A stretch of 64,000 nucleotides of DNA from Platerodrilus igneus (GCA_036346225.1 JARFIW010001215.1:5284501-5348500), one strand, 5' to 3'; shown: positions 1 through 11,660, numbered from the stretch's first letter. The notes: generated from the letters alone by a model not told the origin. Translations and numbers: made by a program.

Positions 1-534
1 AATCATTTCAAGATGCTGCTGCTGAAATCTTATTGTATTTTCCACCCTAAGTCTATAGGATGATATCTCATTTGAAGTTATACAATTAGGGCATTTCTTT
101 ATATACATTTTAAGATATAGATTGAGAACACTAAGTATTTTGAGTTGTCTGAACAAGTCCCTGCAGGATTGTTTATATTTCTTAAATAACATTAATCTAA
201 CTATTCTCTTTTGAGGTATAAATATCTCTTTAGCTTTTTGTGAGTTTCCACATGCAACTATGCTATAACTTAACATTGAATGGATATATGCATAGTAATA
301 AGTAACCACAATATTTAAGCCAACATCCTCCCGTAATCTCCATATAATAAAGCATTTGACCTTTAGTTTATTTTTCAGAAATGCATTCTGATTATACCAG
401 TTAAGACGCGAATCAACTTCAATTCCTAAAAAACAAACGCAGGACTCATGGCTCAGAAGTTTATTAGCTGAGCAAACTATGATCAGGTAACACAGTTGAA
501 AATAATACAGCTGTTGTTTTACAAAGATTTAAGA

Positions 535-1472
535 TTAGTCCATTTCTAGAACAGTAAGCCTGCATACCTTTACACAATTTGAAGCTACCATCGCTAAGCT
601 ATCTAAAGTATTAGCTGACGATACCGCAGATGTGTCATCGGCAAACGGTGTTAATTCACTATCATGAATATAGTTATTTATGTCATTAATAAAAATAAGA
701 AATAGAAGCGGCCCAAGTATACTACCTTGAGGTACCGCAACAGAAATATCCCTTGGCAGCGACTGCTTCCTTTTGCCATCCAAGTCAATAACAACACATT
801 GTTTTCTGGTCGATAAATAAGAACTCAGCCAGGAATGTGGTACTCCTCTAATACCATAGTAGTGGAGTTTTGACAACAGAACAGCATGACTGACAGTTTC
901 AAAGGCACGTGAAAAATAAAAAAAAATCCAATAATTTTTCTCCTTCCGTTCAAACTTTTTAATATACCATTTGTAAAATTTAAAATCGCATCCTGAGTTG
1001 AGGACCCAGCTTTAAATCCAAATTAGTTAGTATTTAGAATTTTATGTTTTGCAAGTAAAGGCGATATTCTATTAAAGAATGCTTTTTCAATCACTTTTGA
1101 GAAAACAGGTAAGATTGAGACAGCCCTATAATTATCTATTTGAGAGTTATCATCTTTCTTGTGAACAGGAACTACTTTTGCATTCTTTAGAATATCTGGA
1201 AAAACACCTGTTTCGAATGATACATTGATCAAATCTGCAAGAGTGACATTTATTATGTCTGCTATATACCTCAAAAGTGAGCAAGGTATCAAATCCATAC
1301 CAGAGGAACCCTTCTTACACACACTCATTATAATATTATACACTTCTAAATAAGTAACAGGTGCAACAAAGAAGCTAGGGTAGCTGGACACTTTTCCATC
1401 AACTTGCAAATCCATGCCATCCGTTAGCATAATTAGCAACATTAGCGGATTCAATAGGATCGCCATTTTCAT
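535..1472 (-). pseudogene. Reverse transcriptase domain of the non-LTR element, frameshifted
   Basis: The N-terminal half (1472-1023) includes S-S-G-M-D-L-I-P and N-Y-R-A-V-S-I-L-P, matching polymerase motifs 1 and 2 of non-LTR elements. The C-terminal half (876-535) includes V-P-Q-G-S-I-L-G-P-L-L-F-L-I-F-I-N-D (motif B) and F-A-D-D (motif C, with the two catalytic Asp residues present). The segment that should link them, containing motif A, falls in 880-1020 and is out of frame, with A- and T-rich runs where slippage is likely. The protein cannot be made as it stands. Confidence 0.85.
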
Positions 1473-1719
1473 CCAAAAACTTCTTAGGATAAGAAATCTT
1501 ATTTGAATTTACTTCAGATTTAATTATTTTTCAGACACAAGCACTTTTATTTTCTACTTGAGAATATAGATCATTTACGTGTTTTTTTATCAGTTTTTAT
1601 ATCTGCTTTATGTTGATGTAACATACTTTTATAGTGCATAAGTAAGTCTAAATTAGTACCTCTTTTACAATACCAGTGTAGATATCTAAAATATTTACAG
1701 TTTTTAATAATAGCAGGAG

Positions 1720-2430
1720 TTAACTACCTTTGCAAATTTTTTGTCTTACCTCATGAAGAGGAAATACATCGAGGATAGCCTTATTTACGATATCATCCAA
1801 AAGGGCAAACTTTGTGTTTAGATTATGGGTCCCAAAAAGAATATTTGTCCAGTTTATATTGAACATCAAGTCCTTCAATTTCAGAATACCCTTTTCAGAT
1901 TTAAAATTTCTCATTTCTTTTGTTGTACTTTTTAAACTTTTCTTGCCGTCACCATCCAAACTAATATACACAGTTTGTGAGTAATGATCAGATAAATCAC
2001 ATATATCCACTTCAACACTAGATATGTTAGCACGACAATTTGTAAATATGTTATCAATAATGGTTTTGGAGGTATACATACCTCGGGTTTGAACCCGAGT
2101 GTACATCTTTACACAAGGCGTAAGACCATAACAAGCAAATAGGTGACAGATTTTGACCGCATTAGAATCATTTATACTCTTGTCAAAATTTACATTAAAA
2201 TCACCACAAATAATATGATTCCACCTCTGCGATGGGTAGGTATACAGCACTAAACTCAATGTGTTCTCTAACAAAAATAGCAACACCGCCCCTTTTACTA
2301 GTTCTACAAAACTTTGCAGCTAATTTGTACTTGTGCAATATAATTACCAACAGTTCCTCACTAGAATAAAAAAATTTGGACAAGCACACCACCTCTAGGC
2401 ATTGTAACACCTCCAACAATTCATATAAAC
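1720..2430 (-). pseudogene. AP-type endonuclease domain of the non-LTR element
   Basis: The domain nicks target DNA to prime reverse transcription. Two overlapping frames are visible. The upstream one (2419-2201) has the K-R-G-G-V-A-I-F-V-R segment typical of the start of this domain. The downstream one (2286-1720) has I-I-C-G-D-F-N-V-N-F, which contains a catalytic Asp and Asn, then S-D-H-Y, which contains the catalytic Asp-His pair. Both are characteristic of exonuclease/endonuclease/phosphatase folds in Jockey- and CR1-type elements. The frame break around 2200-2290 disrupts the protein. Family assignment is by motif recognition; a more exact clade would need a tree. Confidence 0.82.
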
Positions 2431-2539
2431 TATCAATTTTAACCCATTTCTAATTCCACCAATATTCGAATGAAATACTCTCAAAATAAACTTGCTTGTG
2501 CAATTTATACCATTAGTATCAATCTTTAACTTTAAATGT

Positions 2540-3283
2540 AAATTCAAACGTATTATCAGAAGCAGACATCTATAAATTTCTAGATGATGCTTCGATAGAA
2601 TATCTTCCTCAAAAGGTATACATTTTAATTTCTTCAGTGCATATTAATTATATGTATAATTCATTTTTCTTTTAGGTTGCTTTGATTATTGGCATTTCTG
2701 GAGCATGCAGGTGCGATGAACTTCTAAAAATGAAAGTAAGTGATCTAGCTATTTTGGAAAATCGAATTATAATAGCGATTCCTGTAACGAAAACTTACTC
2801 ATCCCGTACATTTGTAATTACAAAACCGGAATGGATAAAAATAATAAAGCAATACTATGATCTTTGTAATAACATTGAATCTGAAAGGTTTTTTTTTGCA
2901 AATAAGGGTTGGCAAGGTAACACGGCAACCTTTTGGGCATAATGCTATCAGAAATTTCTCCAAAAAAAATAGCAACCTATTTGAAACTAAAAAATGTTAT
3001 TGGATTTACAGGCCATTGTTTTAGACGTATGTCAGCGACATTACTAGCAAATACAGGTGGAGATATTCTAGAGTTGAAAAAATTAGGGGGTTGGAAATCC
3101 AACACTGTAGCCGAAGGTTATGTAGAGAACTCATTACATGGACAAGTAAAAATTGCTAATATGTTGTCGCATGCAGAGAATTCAGGAACGTCGGCTACTT
3201 TATCGACTTCTGAAACTCAACAATATAATTTTCAGCATCAGCATGGTCTTACTTTAACAGTTAATACTCGAATTCTAATGTAA
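2540..3283 (+). pseudogene. Tyrosine recombinase (Crypton-like) with a short intron, frameshifted
   Basis: The translated pieces carry the catalytic set of a tyrosine recombinase: an Arg in G-A-C-R-C-D-E-L, an H-x-x-R box in G-H-C-F-R-R, a Trp in G-G-W-K-S and a Tyr in A-E-G-Y-V-E-N. An upstream exon piece ending about 2615 is joined to the next through a 60-nt GT-AG intron at 2616-2675 with a pyrimidine-rich acceptor. Two frame breaks follow, one near 2910-2925 and one in the run of eight A at about 2961-2968; losing one A there puts the lysine-rich segment back in frame with the H-x-x-R part. The N-terminal DNA-binding half is missing. Similar intron-bearing recombinases in insects are regarded as Crypton-derived. 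The breaks could be decay or sequencing error. Confidence 0.8.
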
Positions 3284-3385
3284 CAATTAATATATACAAT
3301 TCCAAATAGATTTTGCTTTTATATTAAATAAGTACAGAGTTGTTTGTTGTTAATTAACTTTAAAAATTATGATTTAATGCAATTA

Positions 3386-3437
3386 GAAAGTGACACTTGC
3401 TAGCCGGGAAAGTGACACTTGCTAGCCAGGAAAGTGA
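3386..3437. repeat. 22-bp tandem repeat, two full copies and part of a third
   Basis: The unit at 3386-3407 is repeated at 3408-3429 with one change, and the first eight bases recur from 3430. It lies between the recombinase remnant and the transporter remnant. No function is visible. Confidence 0.85.
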
Positions 3438-3654
3438 AGTAAGTAATGAGTCGCTTCCCGACTGTATTGAAGGATATAAATGCACATATTACTAACCGAT
3501 TGTGAGTAAATATGATTAGTTTTAAAAGTTAGGAATGACAATTTAAGACTGTAATTGTCTCATGATTTCTGCTTAAAAGTTTATCTTAAAATATTTAAAA
3601 AACCTCAAAATAGTTTTAATTACAAAGTGAATTTGAAATATAAAGAATACTTAC

Positions 3655-4587
3655 TAATAAGTGGTCCAACAGTAAGTGATAAAATACCATTGAGTACCAT
3701 TAAAAAACCCATCGCAGAGGGTAACTTTTCAAGACTTACATACTTTGGCAAAATTAAAGCTTGATAGACTGCTTTTGCACCTTTTGATAAACCTATAAGG
3801 ACACAACTAGTTAATACTATATACTTAATATCACAGAAGCTTGTTAATACTAAAAACAAAACGAAAATTAGTATCATCACTTGTAAAATGACTTTTTACC
3901 AGTCCGTCCAAGTGTAAATCCTCCTAAAGTACATGCATACATAAATTTTGGCGACCATCCAGTTTTATGAAAAATAGCAGGTATAAGTGATCTACCAATT
4001 ATATCAGCAGTGGCTTGTATTGACATTGCTAATGCGATTTCTGAGATTGTAAATTTGGAGAGTTCTGAGAGAACAAACGGTGTCATTAATAAAAAATTCA
4101 ATTCGGCTACATAAGATAGGCTCATGCCAATTATTATAACAACATAGGCACGATTATTAAATAATTCTATGTCAAATATTGCGAGTAACTTCTCGAATTT
4201 GCTGCTCTCATTTTTGGGATCTACAGAATGTAACGTTGTTGATGCTGGTAAAAGTTTCTCAGATTGATTTCTCTGGAAATGTGTTAGAATTATTAATAAT
4301 CTTTTTGTTACAAGGTCATACCACGTTTGTGAGTTTGAATTGTTTGTTGTCTCGTAGAGGTCGAAGCAATAGCGCACCAGGAAAAGAGTGTAGAGCTATG
4401 GCACCGAAAATTAACACAGTACCTGCAGTTCCATATAAATTTAGTAAATAATTACACAACTGTGGAATTAGAATTGGAAATATGGCTACTCCTGTGATAG
4501 TAATACTCATAGCCAGGGTTAAACGTTTTTTGAAGTAGGTGTTAATAGCCAACGCTGTTGACGGCATCAAGATACTTTGGCCGGTAC
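3655..4587 (-). pseudogene. Monocarboxylate-transporter-like MFS gene remnant (SLC16-like)
   Basis: Three minus-strand reading frames encode consecutive transmembrane segments resembling insect SLC16-like proton-coupled monocarboxylate transporters of the plasma membrane. The first (to about 4316) begins after a clear intron acceptor with the exon starting at 4587, and has G-T-G-Q-S-I-L-M-P-S followed by a helix and F-K-K-R. The second (4377-3877) has a hydrophilic loop and two to three helices. The third (3880-3655) has G-L-S-K-G-A-K-A-V-Y and N-G-I-L-S-L-T-V-G-P-L-I and ends at a GTAAGT donor at 3654. The frames are broken in the central loop near 4320-4377 and by an extra 20 bp near 3880-3900. 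The first helices and the last exon were not found nearby. Call it a fragment, either decayed or misassembled. Confidence 0.75.
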
Positions 4588-4599
4588 CTAAAACCAAAT

Positions 4600-7364
4600 A
4601 AAAATCCATAAATAAAATAGTGTCTAATTCATCAGTTGTGTTTGTTGGAAATTTGTAAAAAGAAAACAACAAAGGATCGGTTTTTCTCTTTTTGCAGCAC
4701 CTCAGATTTGTCTATTTTCTGTTTACAACCTGCCAGAGAAAGCATGAAATCATAAGCATGACTCGAATATATGGAGATTTTCCAAATTGCCAGAAGGGAG
4801 AATAGATCAATCTGAGAAGCTGCAAAAACAGGGCAATGGGTAATTGGTTTTCTTCTTACATGTTGCCAAAAAAGTCACATAGCCAGTTTTGTAAAAAGTA
4901 TTTCTATTGCGGTACCTAGGTACAGATTGTTACAATTATGCTAATTATGATATAATTTAAACTTCCCTGCGTCGCCAAGCATGTGTGATCCTGTACATAA
5001 AGCACTACGTCCACAAATTCAGTTCCATGGATTGCAGTCACAGGTAAAGCCCACAAGTTAACAGACAAGCCAGGAACTTATCTGGTCTTTACTGGAAGTT
5101 AAAGCAGTCTTCTGCTTCTCTGGTCCAGGTTATGGACTAGTAGTTTCTTTTGCGGACCCAAATTTTATGGGCAAAGCGATGATACCTATGAGGTAGAAGT
5201 ACACGATAGTTTATTTAGCTTACGAATGAAAATAACTCTTAACTAGATTTCGAGTTACAACAAAGACAGTACAGTACGATGGTGACACAAGAACACCATC
5301 AATCCATATTGAATAATAATCAGAACCTTAATAATCATTTTTAAGACTGCCAGTGATTATTGTTGTAGATTCAAAGGGTTAAATCAGTGGTAAACATTAA
5401 AATTTCAACCACCCTGTATATAGAAAAAAAACTATTTATTTATGCGCAAAATTAATTTGAGTCATTTAAGGAAAACGGACATGTATTGACGTATTTTTAT
5501 AATAATAATTAAAGCAAATAGAAGTTCATAATTAATTTTAATTTATTTTAATCCAACACGTATTAGCATAAGAGAACGTGCGTGCGTAACAAAATCAATA
5601 ATTCCAATGTAAATATAGTTCGTTTTATACAAATACGACGAAATATAAAGTCTAGGAATTGTTGTGCTAAACGAACCCCTGCGTTTTAAAAGATTACCTT
5701 CGAAGAAGTCGAGCATGTGTTAAGATAGGATTTCATAGAAATATTTTCAACCGTCAGTTGGTATAAACCACAAGGCTAACAAACTTCTTAAAAAGCGAGG
5801 GAAATGCACGATCGGTTATATACAACAGATAGAGACAGGTACAGAAGCGTTGAGGTTGAAAAAGCACGTACCATATACAAGTGGAGTGGAGATGAGCTGT
5901 CATCAATATCGATTTTCTGTAACTCAAATGGAGTTTTAAACGCGACAGCAGACATGCATAAGACAGAGATGAATATAGTTTAGGCGGGGTTTGTAATGAC
6001 AGGGAATTTTATCATTGGTTAGAAACAGACAGTTTTCCAAACGTAGACACACGTGAAGATTGGGAGCGCTTTTTCGGATACGGCACGTAGAGCGGAGTAA
6101 ATTTCAGGAATTTCAAGGCGGTTGTATGCAAAATTTTTAGAATTTAGATTTGAAAATAAGCTTTTCACTTTAAGTGTGTCCCGGGTGGGGTTTTGAAACG
6201 ATATAAATACTCAATCTAAATTATTAACGTTCTCTTGTCTTCTCTTCGCTTCTATATTACTTTACTATAATAATATACTGAATGCTGATCACCATAACGG
6301 TAAAGCTTTTTTGTGAGTATTGTATGTGTTGTTAATACAGTAAATATACTGCTTACAAGTGTAACTCAGTAGTAGCGGGCATCTATTTATTAACGCGAAG
6401 TACGTGTAGTGTATATTAAATTAATAGAGGTCCGGTTACTACACTACAAAGCACGAAAATCAATAAATTGAAGAATGATATATGTAGGGTAAGCATTACA
6501 ACTAACCAAGATTGTACGCTGATATATGGAATGGTACTTTGATACGAGACGCTTGGCTCGCAAATTGTGTTATCGTATGTGGATCCGCTGAGTATCACAA
6601 CGAATGGTAACGAAGCCGAGATGTTCTATCGATCATCTTCGAAGGAATGGAAGCCTGAAGAATTCTCCAGGTAATTTATTTGAAATTTCTGTTGTTTGAT
6701 AAACATTTGTGACATATTGGTGCTGTGTGATTGATTTGTTGGGGTTTATTTAGGGTTGTAGAAATGTATTGGAAAAGATACATGTACTGGACAATTTATT
6801 AAGGTTAGATATTGAAACGGGGAGTATTTAAAACATACAAAATTTTATTCTGGATATAAATTGGAATGTAAAAGGTAAACGGACCTATAAATTTTGTTTT
6901 AATTTATGCAAGGTGTAAAAGGCATATATAAACTAAACTTGGTTATTATGAGCTCGTCATACTCCAGTGTACAGTCAATTTAGGGTAATATGTGGGGCCC
7001 ATCTACTCATATCTTATTTAATTTGTTTGAAAATAATTAGAAAATCAAGGACTTTAAAAATATACCATATTTGAGTTTTGTAATGAGTGTATCAACCTGT
7101 TTTTTTTATACATGTAAATAATTTATCTGTTACGAGCTATAAATAAAAGGTTGTATGATTGTTGTATTATTTGGTGATTTATTGAATGGTGTGCGAGTGT
7201 GAAGAAGGAATGGTTGTAAATTTAGGTATTTGAGAAGAGGCACAGCTGAGCTAGCCAAGGAAGCTGCAGAAGGTTTTTGAAGCAGATATAAAATGGTAAG
7301 GAATTTTTTTTTAAATTTTTGCATTTTTGAAAATTATAAGGTTTCACGGCAATTTTATGAACGC
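4600..7364. other. AT-rich stretch without a recognisable gene
   Basis: No coding segment or repeat family was recognised. A TATA-like TATAAATAC at about 6202 sits upstream of a pyrimidine-rich CT repeat stretch, which could be a promoter or part of an old LTR, but no matching end or target duplication was found. Confidence 0.4.
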
Positions 7365-7447
7365 TTAATTTAACACACTTCTTGACCAGTTATAATAATA
7401 TTCTTCTTATTCCTGGAATTTGGTCATCAAATAACTTGACAAAAAAA
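7365..7447 (-). repeat. Downstream terminal direct repeat (pseudo-LTR) of the Penelope-like element
   Basis: This 83-bp sequence is identical, base for base, to 11772-11854 in the same orientation. It ends in a run of seven A, after which the two sequences differ. Confidence 0.9.
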
Positions 7448-7924
7448 CGAAAACTACAGCTTTTCGTATATGAATATATTATATAATTGCTATACGCGTT
7501 GCGGTACAAACTACCATAATCATTAGCCCCTACAATATTACATAGTTATTACAAAAAAGTTTTTAAAAATTGTTATACATACCCGAAATTACATAAAACT
7601 TTTTGATATTAATGAGTTTGCTATTAGGATGTGAACATTTTAGTCAGTTAGATAAAACACATTTATCGTAAAAATAACTAAGATTAAAAATAGACAAATA
7701 ATAAACAAATTTTAACAATGTATCACATCTTCTTTTAAGAACTAAATTGCTTAAACTAAATTATTATGCTAAGGTAACCAACAAACTTATTGTTATCATT
7801 GATAAATATTTAGCGGGCAATGTGTGCATTTGTTTTAAACCAGGCTTGTATTAAGTATATGAATCTTTACAGTGTTGTATTAAGCAAAGGAATCTGAGGC
7901 TGAAATAGTTTCAAAGTCATTTTT

Positions 7925-8662
7925 TTAAAAACGAATTATGTTGTTATATATGTTTATGAAATTATCCTGGTCTAGTTTTGAATTGATCGCGTTCGGATGT
8001 TTGTGTATTTTAATAGTTTCTAAGATGTTTCTTTTCTTATCGTTATTTTCAACACCTAAAATTTTGACATTATTAAAGTCGAATTGGTGTAGTTTTTCGA
8101 TTGCGTGGGCCGCTAATGCTGTAATTTTGTTATTGTTAGTTCTTATAGAGTATTTGTGTTCATATATGCGTTTGTGAATATATTGTTTTGAGTTTCCGAT
8201 GTAACATACTTCGCATTCTAAACAATTAATTTGATAGATAGTGTGGGTTCGGTTATTGTGATGAATTTGTGGTTTAAGATTAGTAAAAAAATGGTTTGTT
8301 GAGTTGTTGGGCTTGTGGATGACTTGTATATTGTGGGCATTAAGGCATTTTTTAATTTTTTCTGATAAACCCGGATTGTACAATAAACTTATACGTTCTT
8401 CTTTCACTTGTTGTTTGTTTTTATCGCAGTTATTAAACACTTTTTGAATTTTTGTTTTGATTATTGGTTGGTAAAACGATTTTGGATAATTATTATTTTC
8501 TAGTATGTTTCTTACTAACTTTATGTTTTGATGTCGATATCGATTATGTGTAAGTTTTATTTCCCTGTCAACTAAATTATTAATGACATTTATTTTGTAT
8601 TGTTTAGGTACATAGGAGTTAAAGTTAAGGTATCTACCACTCCAGGTGGTTTTCTGTACCAA
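7925..8662 (-). pseudogene. Penelope-like C-terminal region with GIY-YIG endonuclease
   Basis: This open frame of 245 codons carries the connector after the polymerase, then a GIY-YIG nuclease fold near its C-terminal third: Y-Q-I-N-C-L-E-C-E-V-C-Y-I-G, followed about ten residues later by I-H-K-R-I-Y-E-H-K, where the Arg and Tyr/Glu-His residues match the catalytic region of the family. The C-x2-C pair just before the Y-I-G is also typical of Penelope-like proteins. The domain is thought to cut target DNA to start integration. The frame is intact here, but it is separated from the polymerase by frame breaks upstream. Confidence 0.87.
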
Positions 8663-9852
8663 TTGGTTGAAATTATTCCGCAGAATTATAAGTAACGAGC
8701 ATGTCCATGAAAGGGATGGTTTTGTTTATTTCCTTTTCGTGAGTAAATTGCAACCTTTGGTGAAAACTATTGAATGAATCTAATGTTTCTTTAATTTTAT
8801 GAGTTGGTAGGCAAATGATGCAATCGTCACGTATCTTTTATAGAATATTGGTTTGTAATTTAAATTATTAATTGCGTAGTTCTCCAGCTCTTCTAACACT
8901 AGGTTGGCAATAGTAGATGATATGGGTGATCCCATTGCTGTACCAAAAATTTGTGCATAAACTGTATTATTAAATTTGAAATAGGTTGCGTCAAGACATA
9001 GTTTCTGACTTTGGTAAATTCTTCTTTGGGAATATTGGTTATTGTGTTAAATTTATTCCAGTTGTTGTTAATTGTATTAATTGCAAGTTCAGTAGGGATG
9101 TTTGTGAAAAGAGATTGTACATCGAGCGAAATAATAATATAGTTTTGGGAACTTTTGGTTTCGATAAATTTTTGGAAATCCCAACTATCAATCACATGGT
9201 ATTGGGTTTGCCCTACGATTTTTCATGATTTCGGTTAGGAACTTTGATAGGTTGTACATTGGTGTATTTCTTGTACTTATAATTGGTCTAAGCGGGATGT
9301 TTTCCTTATGTATCTTAGGTTGACCGTACATATATGGTGCGTGACCATTGTGGCAAATTAGGTGTTTTTTTTCATTTTGTTATCTATATGCCTTTTTTTT
9401 CCAATTGTTCATTAGTGAGTTTATTGTGGTTTGTATTTGTAAAGTGGGATCATTTTTCTAATGGCATAAGTATTTTTATCCTGTAATATGTCATTCATTT
9501 TTGTATGTAGTCATCTTTTAACATTAAGACAGTGGCTTTGCTTTTATCAGCTTGCAATACAAATATATCTTTATTGTTTTGTAAGAAGTTTTTGGTGTTT
9601 TTTATTAAGCTCTGGTTGATTGGGTTGTGTATTTTGGTTTTGGTTATGTTGCGGTGGTTGGTTAAAATATTGCAAATTTTATTTCGTATTTCAATTTTTC
9701 AGTGGTTGTTTTGTTTTATTCCGTTTTCTATATTTGCGATAATATTCTCATAATTTGTTTGTTTCGGTGGTGTTGAAAACTTTTTACCTAGACTTAAACA
9801 GTGATTGACTTCGGGCGGAATATTTTTATTTGTTAAATTTATAATCCATTTA
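8663..9852 (-). pseudogene. Penelope-like reverse transcriptase, frameshifted at the catalytic box
   Basis: From upstream to downstream on the minus strand the pieces are: linker from 9852; K-I-H-K-E-N-I-P-L-R-P-I-I-S-T (about 9315-9270), the hallmark Penelope motif; I-I-S-L-D-V-Q-S-L-F-T-N-I-P (about 9140-9090), motif A with its Asp; F-G-T-A-M-G-S-P-I-S-S (about 8950-8915), motif B; and R-Y-V then D-D around 8826-8836, motif C, where one base is missing so the Tyr-Val and the two Asp codons are in different frames. Further frame breaks lie near 9200-9230. The polymerase would be inactive. Confidence 0.85.
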
Positions 9853-11164
9853 CAGTATTGCCCGAAATAAACAGTACTGAAATTGTAATTGTTTTGTATA
9901 TTTAAAAAATACATATTATTGACACTTTATTATATGTTCTAAATGTGCACCTCCTCGTTCGAGACAGACTTCATAACGATGTTCTAAGTTTCTGGTCATG
10001 TTATTGAATAAGGGTTGTCTCAGGGCTGCGAAGAAGACTCTAACGGCATCCTTTAATTCATCGATGGTTTGTGGTGCCCGTTTGAAAACGGCATTTTAGC
10101 CATGCCCCAAATGTATGCGTCTGGAGGTGTGAGGTCTGGAGAATGTGAAGGATAAGGAAGTCAGTAAATCGTGATATGAATTTGCTTGGAAAATGTTCTT
10201 GAAGAAATTGACGAATTGCGGCAGCAGTATGGCAAGTTGCCCCGTCCTGCTGAAAAAATTGGTTTCGAAATGCCAAGTTACGTGCACGACAGAATTGACG
10301 TAGATCAGGGATAAATCGTGTTAAAATTTGTCTGTACCTCTGTTGATTAAGTGTGACTTGCCTACCATTCTCTTCGATAAAGTACGGACCAATGATTCCG
10401 TGTCCGGAAACAGCACACCAGACACTCACTTTTTCACTATGTAAAGGAACCTCTTGAACCTCATCGGGTCTGGTAAAGCCCAGAAATCGATTTGTGCGAC
10501 GATTCACATAGCCTGACAAGTGAAAATGTGATTCGTCTGAAAACCAAACATTTTTCAAAAATTCAGGATTTTCATACTGTAACGCGAGAATTCTGGCGCA
10601 ATATTCCACTCTACTGCGATAATCCCGAGGATGTAGTTGTTGATGTACCTGAATCACATACGAAAATGTACCCAGCTCCTTCAGGATTCTTTGAAAGGAA
10701 GTTCTTTTTAAATCAAGTTGTAACGCTGTCCTTGCCTGGCTGACTTTCGGATTTTCTAAGATTTGCTCAAAACACGTTCATGGTTATTGTTGTTGTTAAC
10801 TGTCCTGGGACGCCCTGAGTTTCCTTTTCGTTGGCACAATACACTACCTGTATTTCTAAACTTTTCAATAACCTTCAAAATTACAGCATTACTTGGAGAA
10901 CGTTTATTAAACCTTTGTGTGAATTGATCAGACACGTATAGCAAACTTGCACCATTACGTCGGCCGATTCCGTATGAACGAAAATAATGCTCTACCAGAA
11001 ACACTTTCTCCTCTGTACTTAACACTATTTTTAACAATTAGGCCCTACTAATTACTTGTTTGAGGTTTACTTGACAGGTCTATACTAGCTAACTTGAGTG
11101 TGACAGCGCACGCATAAAAACACCGCCAACTTAGTTTCAGTACTGTTTATTTCGGGCAATACTG
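9853..11164 (-). mobile_element. Mariner-type DNA transposon with perfect 30-bp inverted ends
   Basis: The left end 9853-9882 and the right end 11135-11164 are exact inverted copies beginning CAGTATTGCC. Each end is flanked by TA (9851-9852 and 11165-11166), the target-site duplication of the Tc1/mariner superfamily. Length is 1312 bp, normal for mariner. It carries one transposase gene on the minus strand. It sits inside the Penelope-like coding region: deleting it with one TA rejoins the interrupted frame without a stop. The perfect ends suggest a fairly recent insertion, although the transposase has frameshifts. Confidence 0.95.
9930..11037 (-). pseudogene. Mariner-type transposase, frameshifted
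   Basis: The N-terminal part (11037-10780) has a helix-turn-helix region and a G-R-P-R-T motif, typical of Tc1/mariner DNA-binding domains. The catalytic part (to 10058) has W-F-S-D-E-S-H-F-H-L-S-G-Y with the first Asp and F-F-Q-Q-D-G-A-T with the second. The third acidic residue lies in P-P-D-A-Y-I-W-G, reached only after a frame shift near 10150-10165. Counting through that shift gives 41 residues between second and third Asp, so a DD41D-like spacing. A second frame break lies near 10770-10790, next to an AAC repeat coding several Asn. The C-terminus reads to about 9930. Not active as it stands. Confidence 0.85.
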
Positions 11165-11660
11165 TATTATTGGTGTTATAATTCTGTTCGGTAAACCTCT
11201 TATTTTGTTTATATGTTAGCCAGTTTATTTTTTTAATTTGTTTATTTTTGATTCTAAGAAATATGTTATTATAGATTATTTTTTGGTTATGATAGAATCC
11301 TCTGTAAAACTCTGGCCGGAAGTTTTGTGATATTTTTCTTTTAGACACGTTGAGTTTATAGTTGATCTTACTAATTTTTGAATAGCATTGTGCTATGCAA
11401 ACATTTAGGCATTGCAGATAAAATAAGCTAAGGTATTTTGAGTATTGTGTTTTAAAATGACATTCAAATACTGTAAATTTAGGTTTAATTCTAAGAAAAT
11501 TAGGAACGACAGCTAATTTTTTGCATCTTGTTAAAAATATTTTTTTGTTGTTTTCTTTTGCAAGTTTAATTAAATAAGAATGGTATTCGTTTAATAAGTG
11601 TTGTTTGTTACCCAAGAAACGGAAAGAATTGTTGTTGTTTTGCATTATCACAATCTACGT
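11165..11660 (-). pseudogene. Penelope-like N-terminal region
   Basis: A lysine- and asparagine-rich frame beginning near 11651 runs to the mariner insertion at 11165. After removal of the transposon and one TA it continues directly, in the same frame, into the segment starting at 9850 (N-T-N-N then K-W-I-I-N-L). This confirms it as the N-terminal part of the same Penelope-like protein. No domain is recognisable in it apart from the basic composition. The track of this frame past 11165 reads into transposon sequence and is an artefact. Confidence 0.8.

Larger units (their letters stand above)
1..2460 (-). mobile_element. Jockey/CR1-type non-LTR retrotransposon, running off the left edge
   Basis: Read on the minus strand, this stretch carries in order an AP-type endonuclease, a reverse transcriptase and the start of the post-polymerase domain, the layout of a Jockey/CR1-superfamily ORF2. 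The order of motifs is endonuclease (about 2430-1720), fingers/palm of the polymerase (1472-1023) and the palm with an F-A-D-D box (876-535). The piece from 1 to 534 continues the C-terminal part but with stops. Frame changes occur near 2200-2290, 1500-1720 and 880-1020, so the copy is dead. The 3' end lies outside the window. The 5' end stops near 2460, close to the tyrosine recombinase remnant, so this insertion may have removed the upstream exon of that gene. Confidence 0.85.

Noticed and set aside
6200..6420. Possible LTR or promoter with TATAAATAC
   Set aside because: No pair of ends with TG/CA and matching target duplication could be found, and no coding sequence follows.
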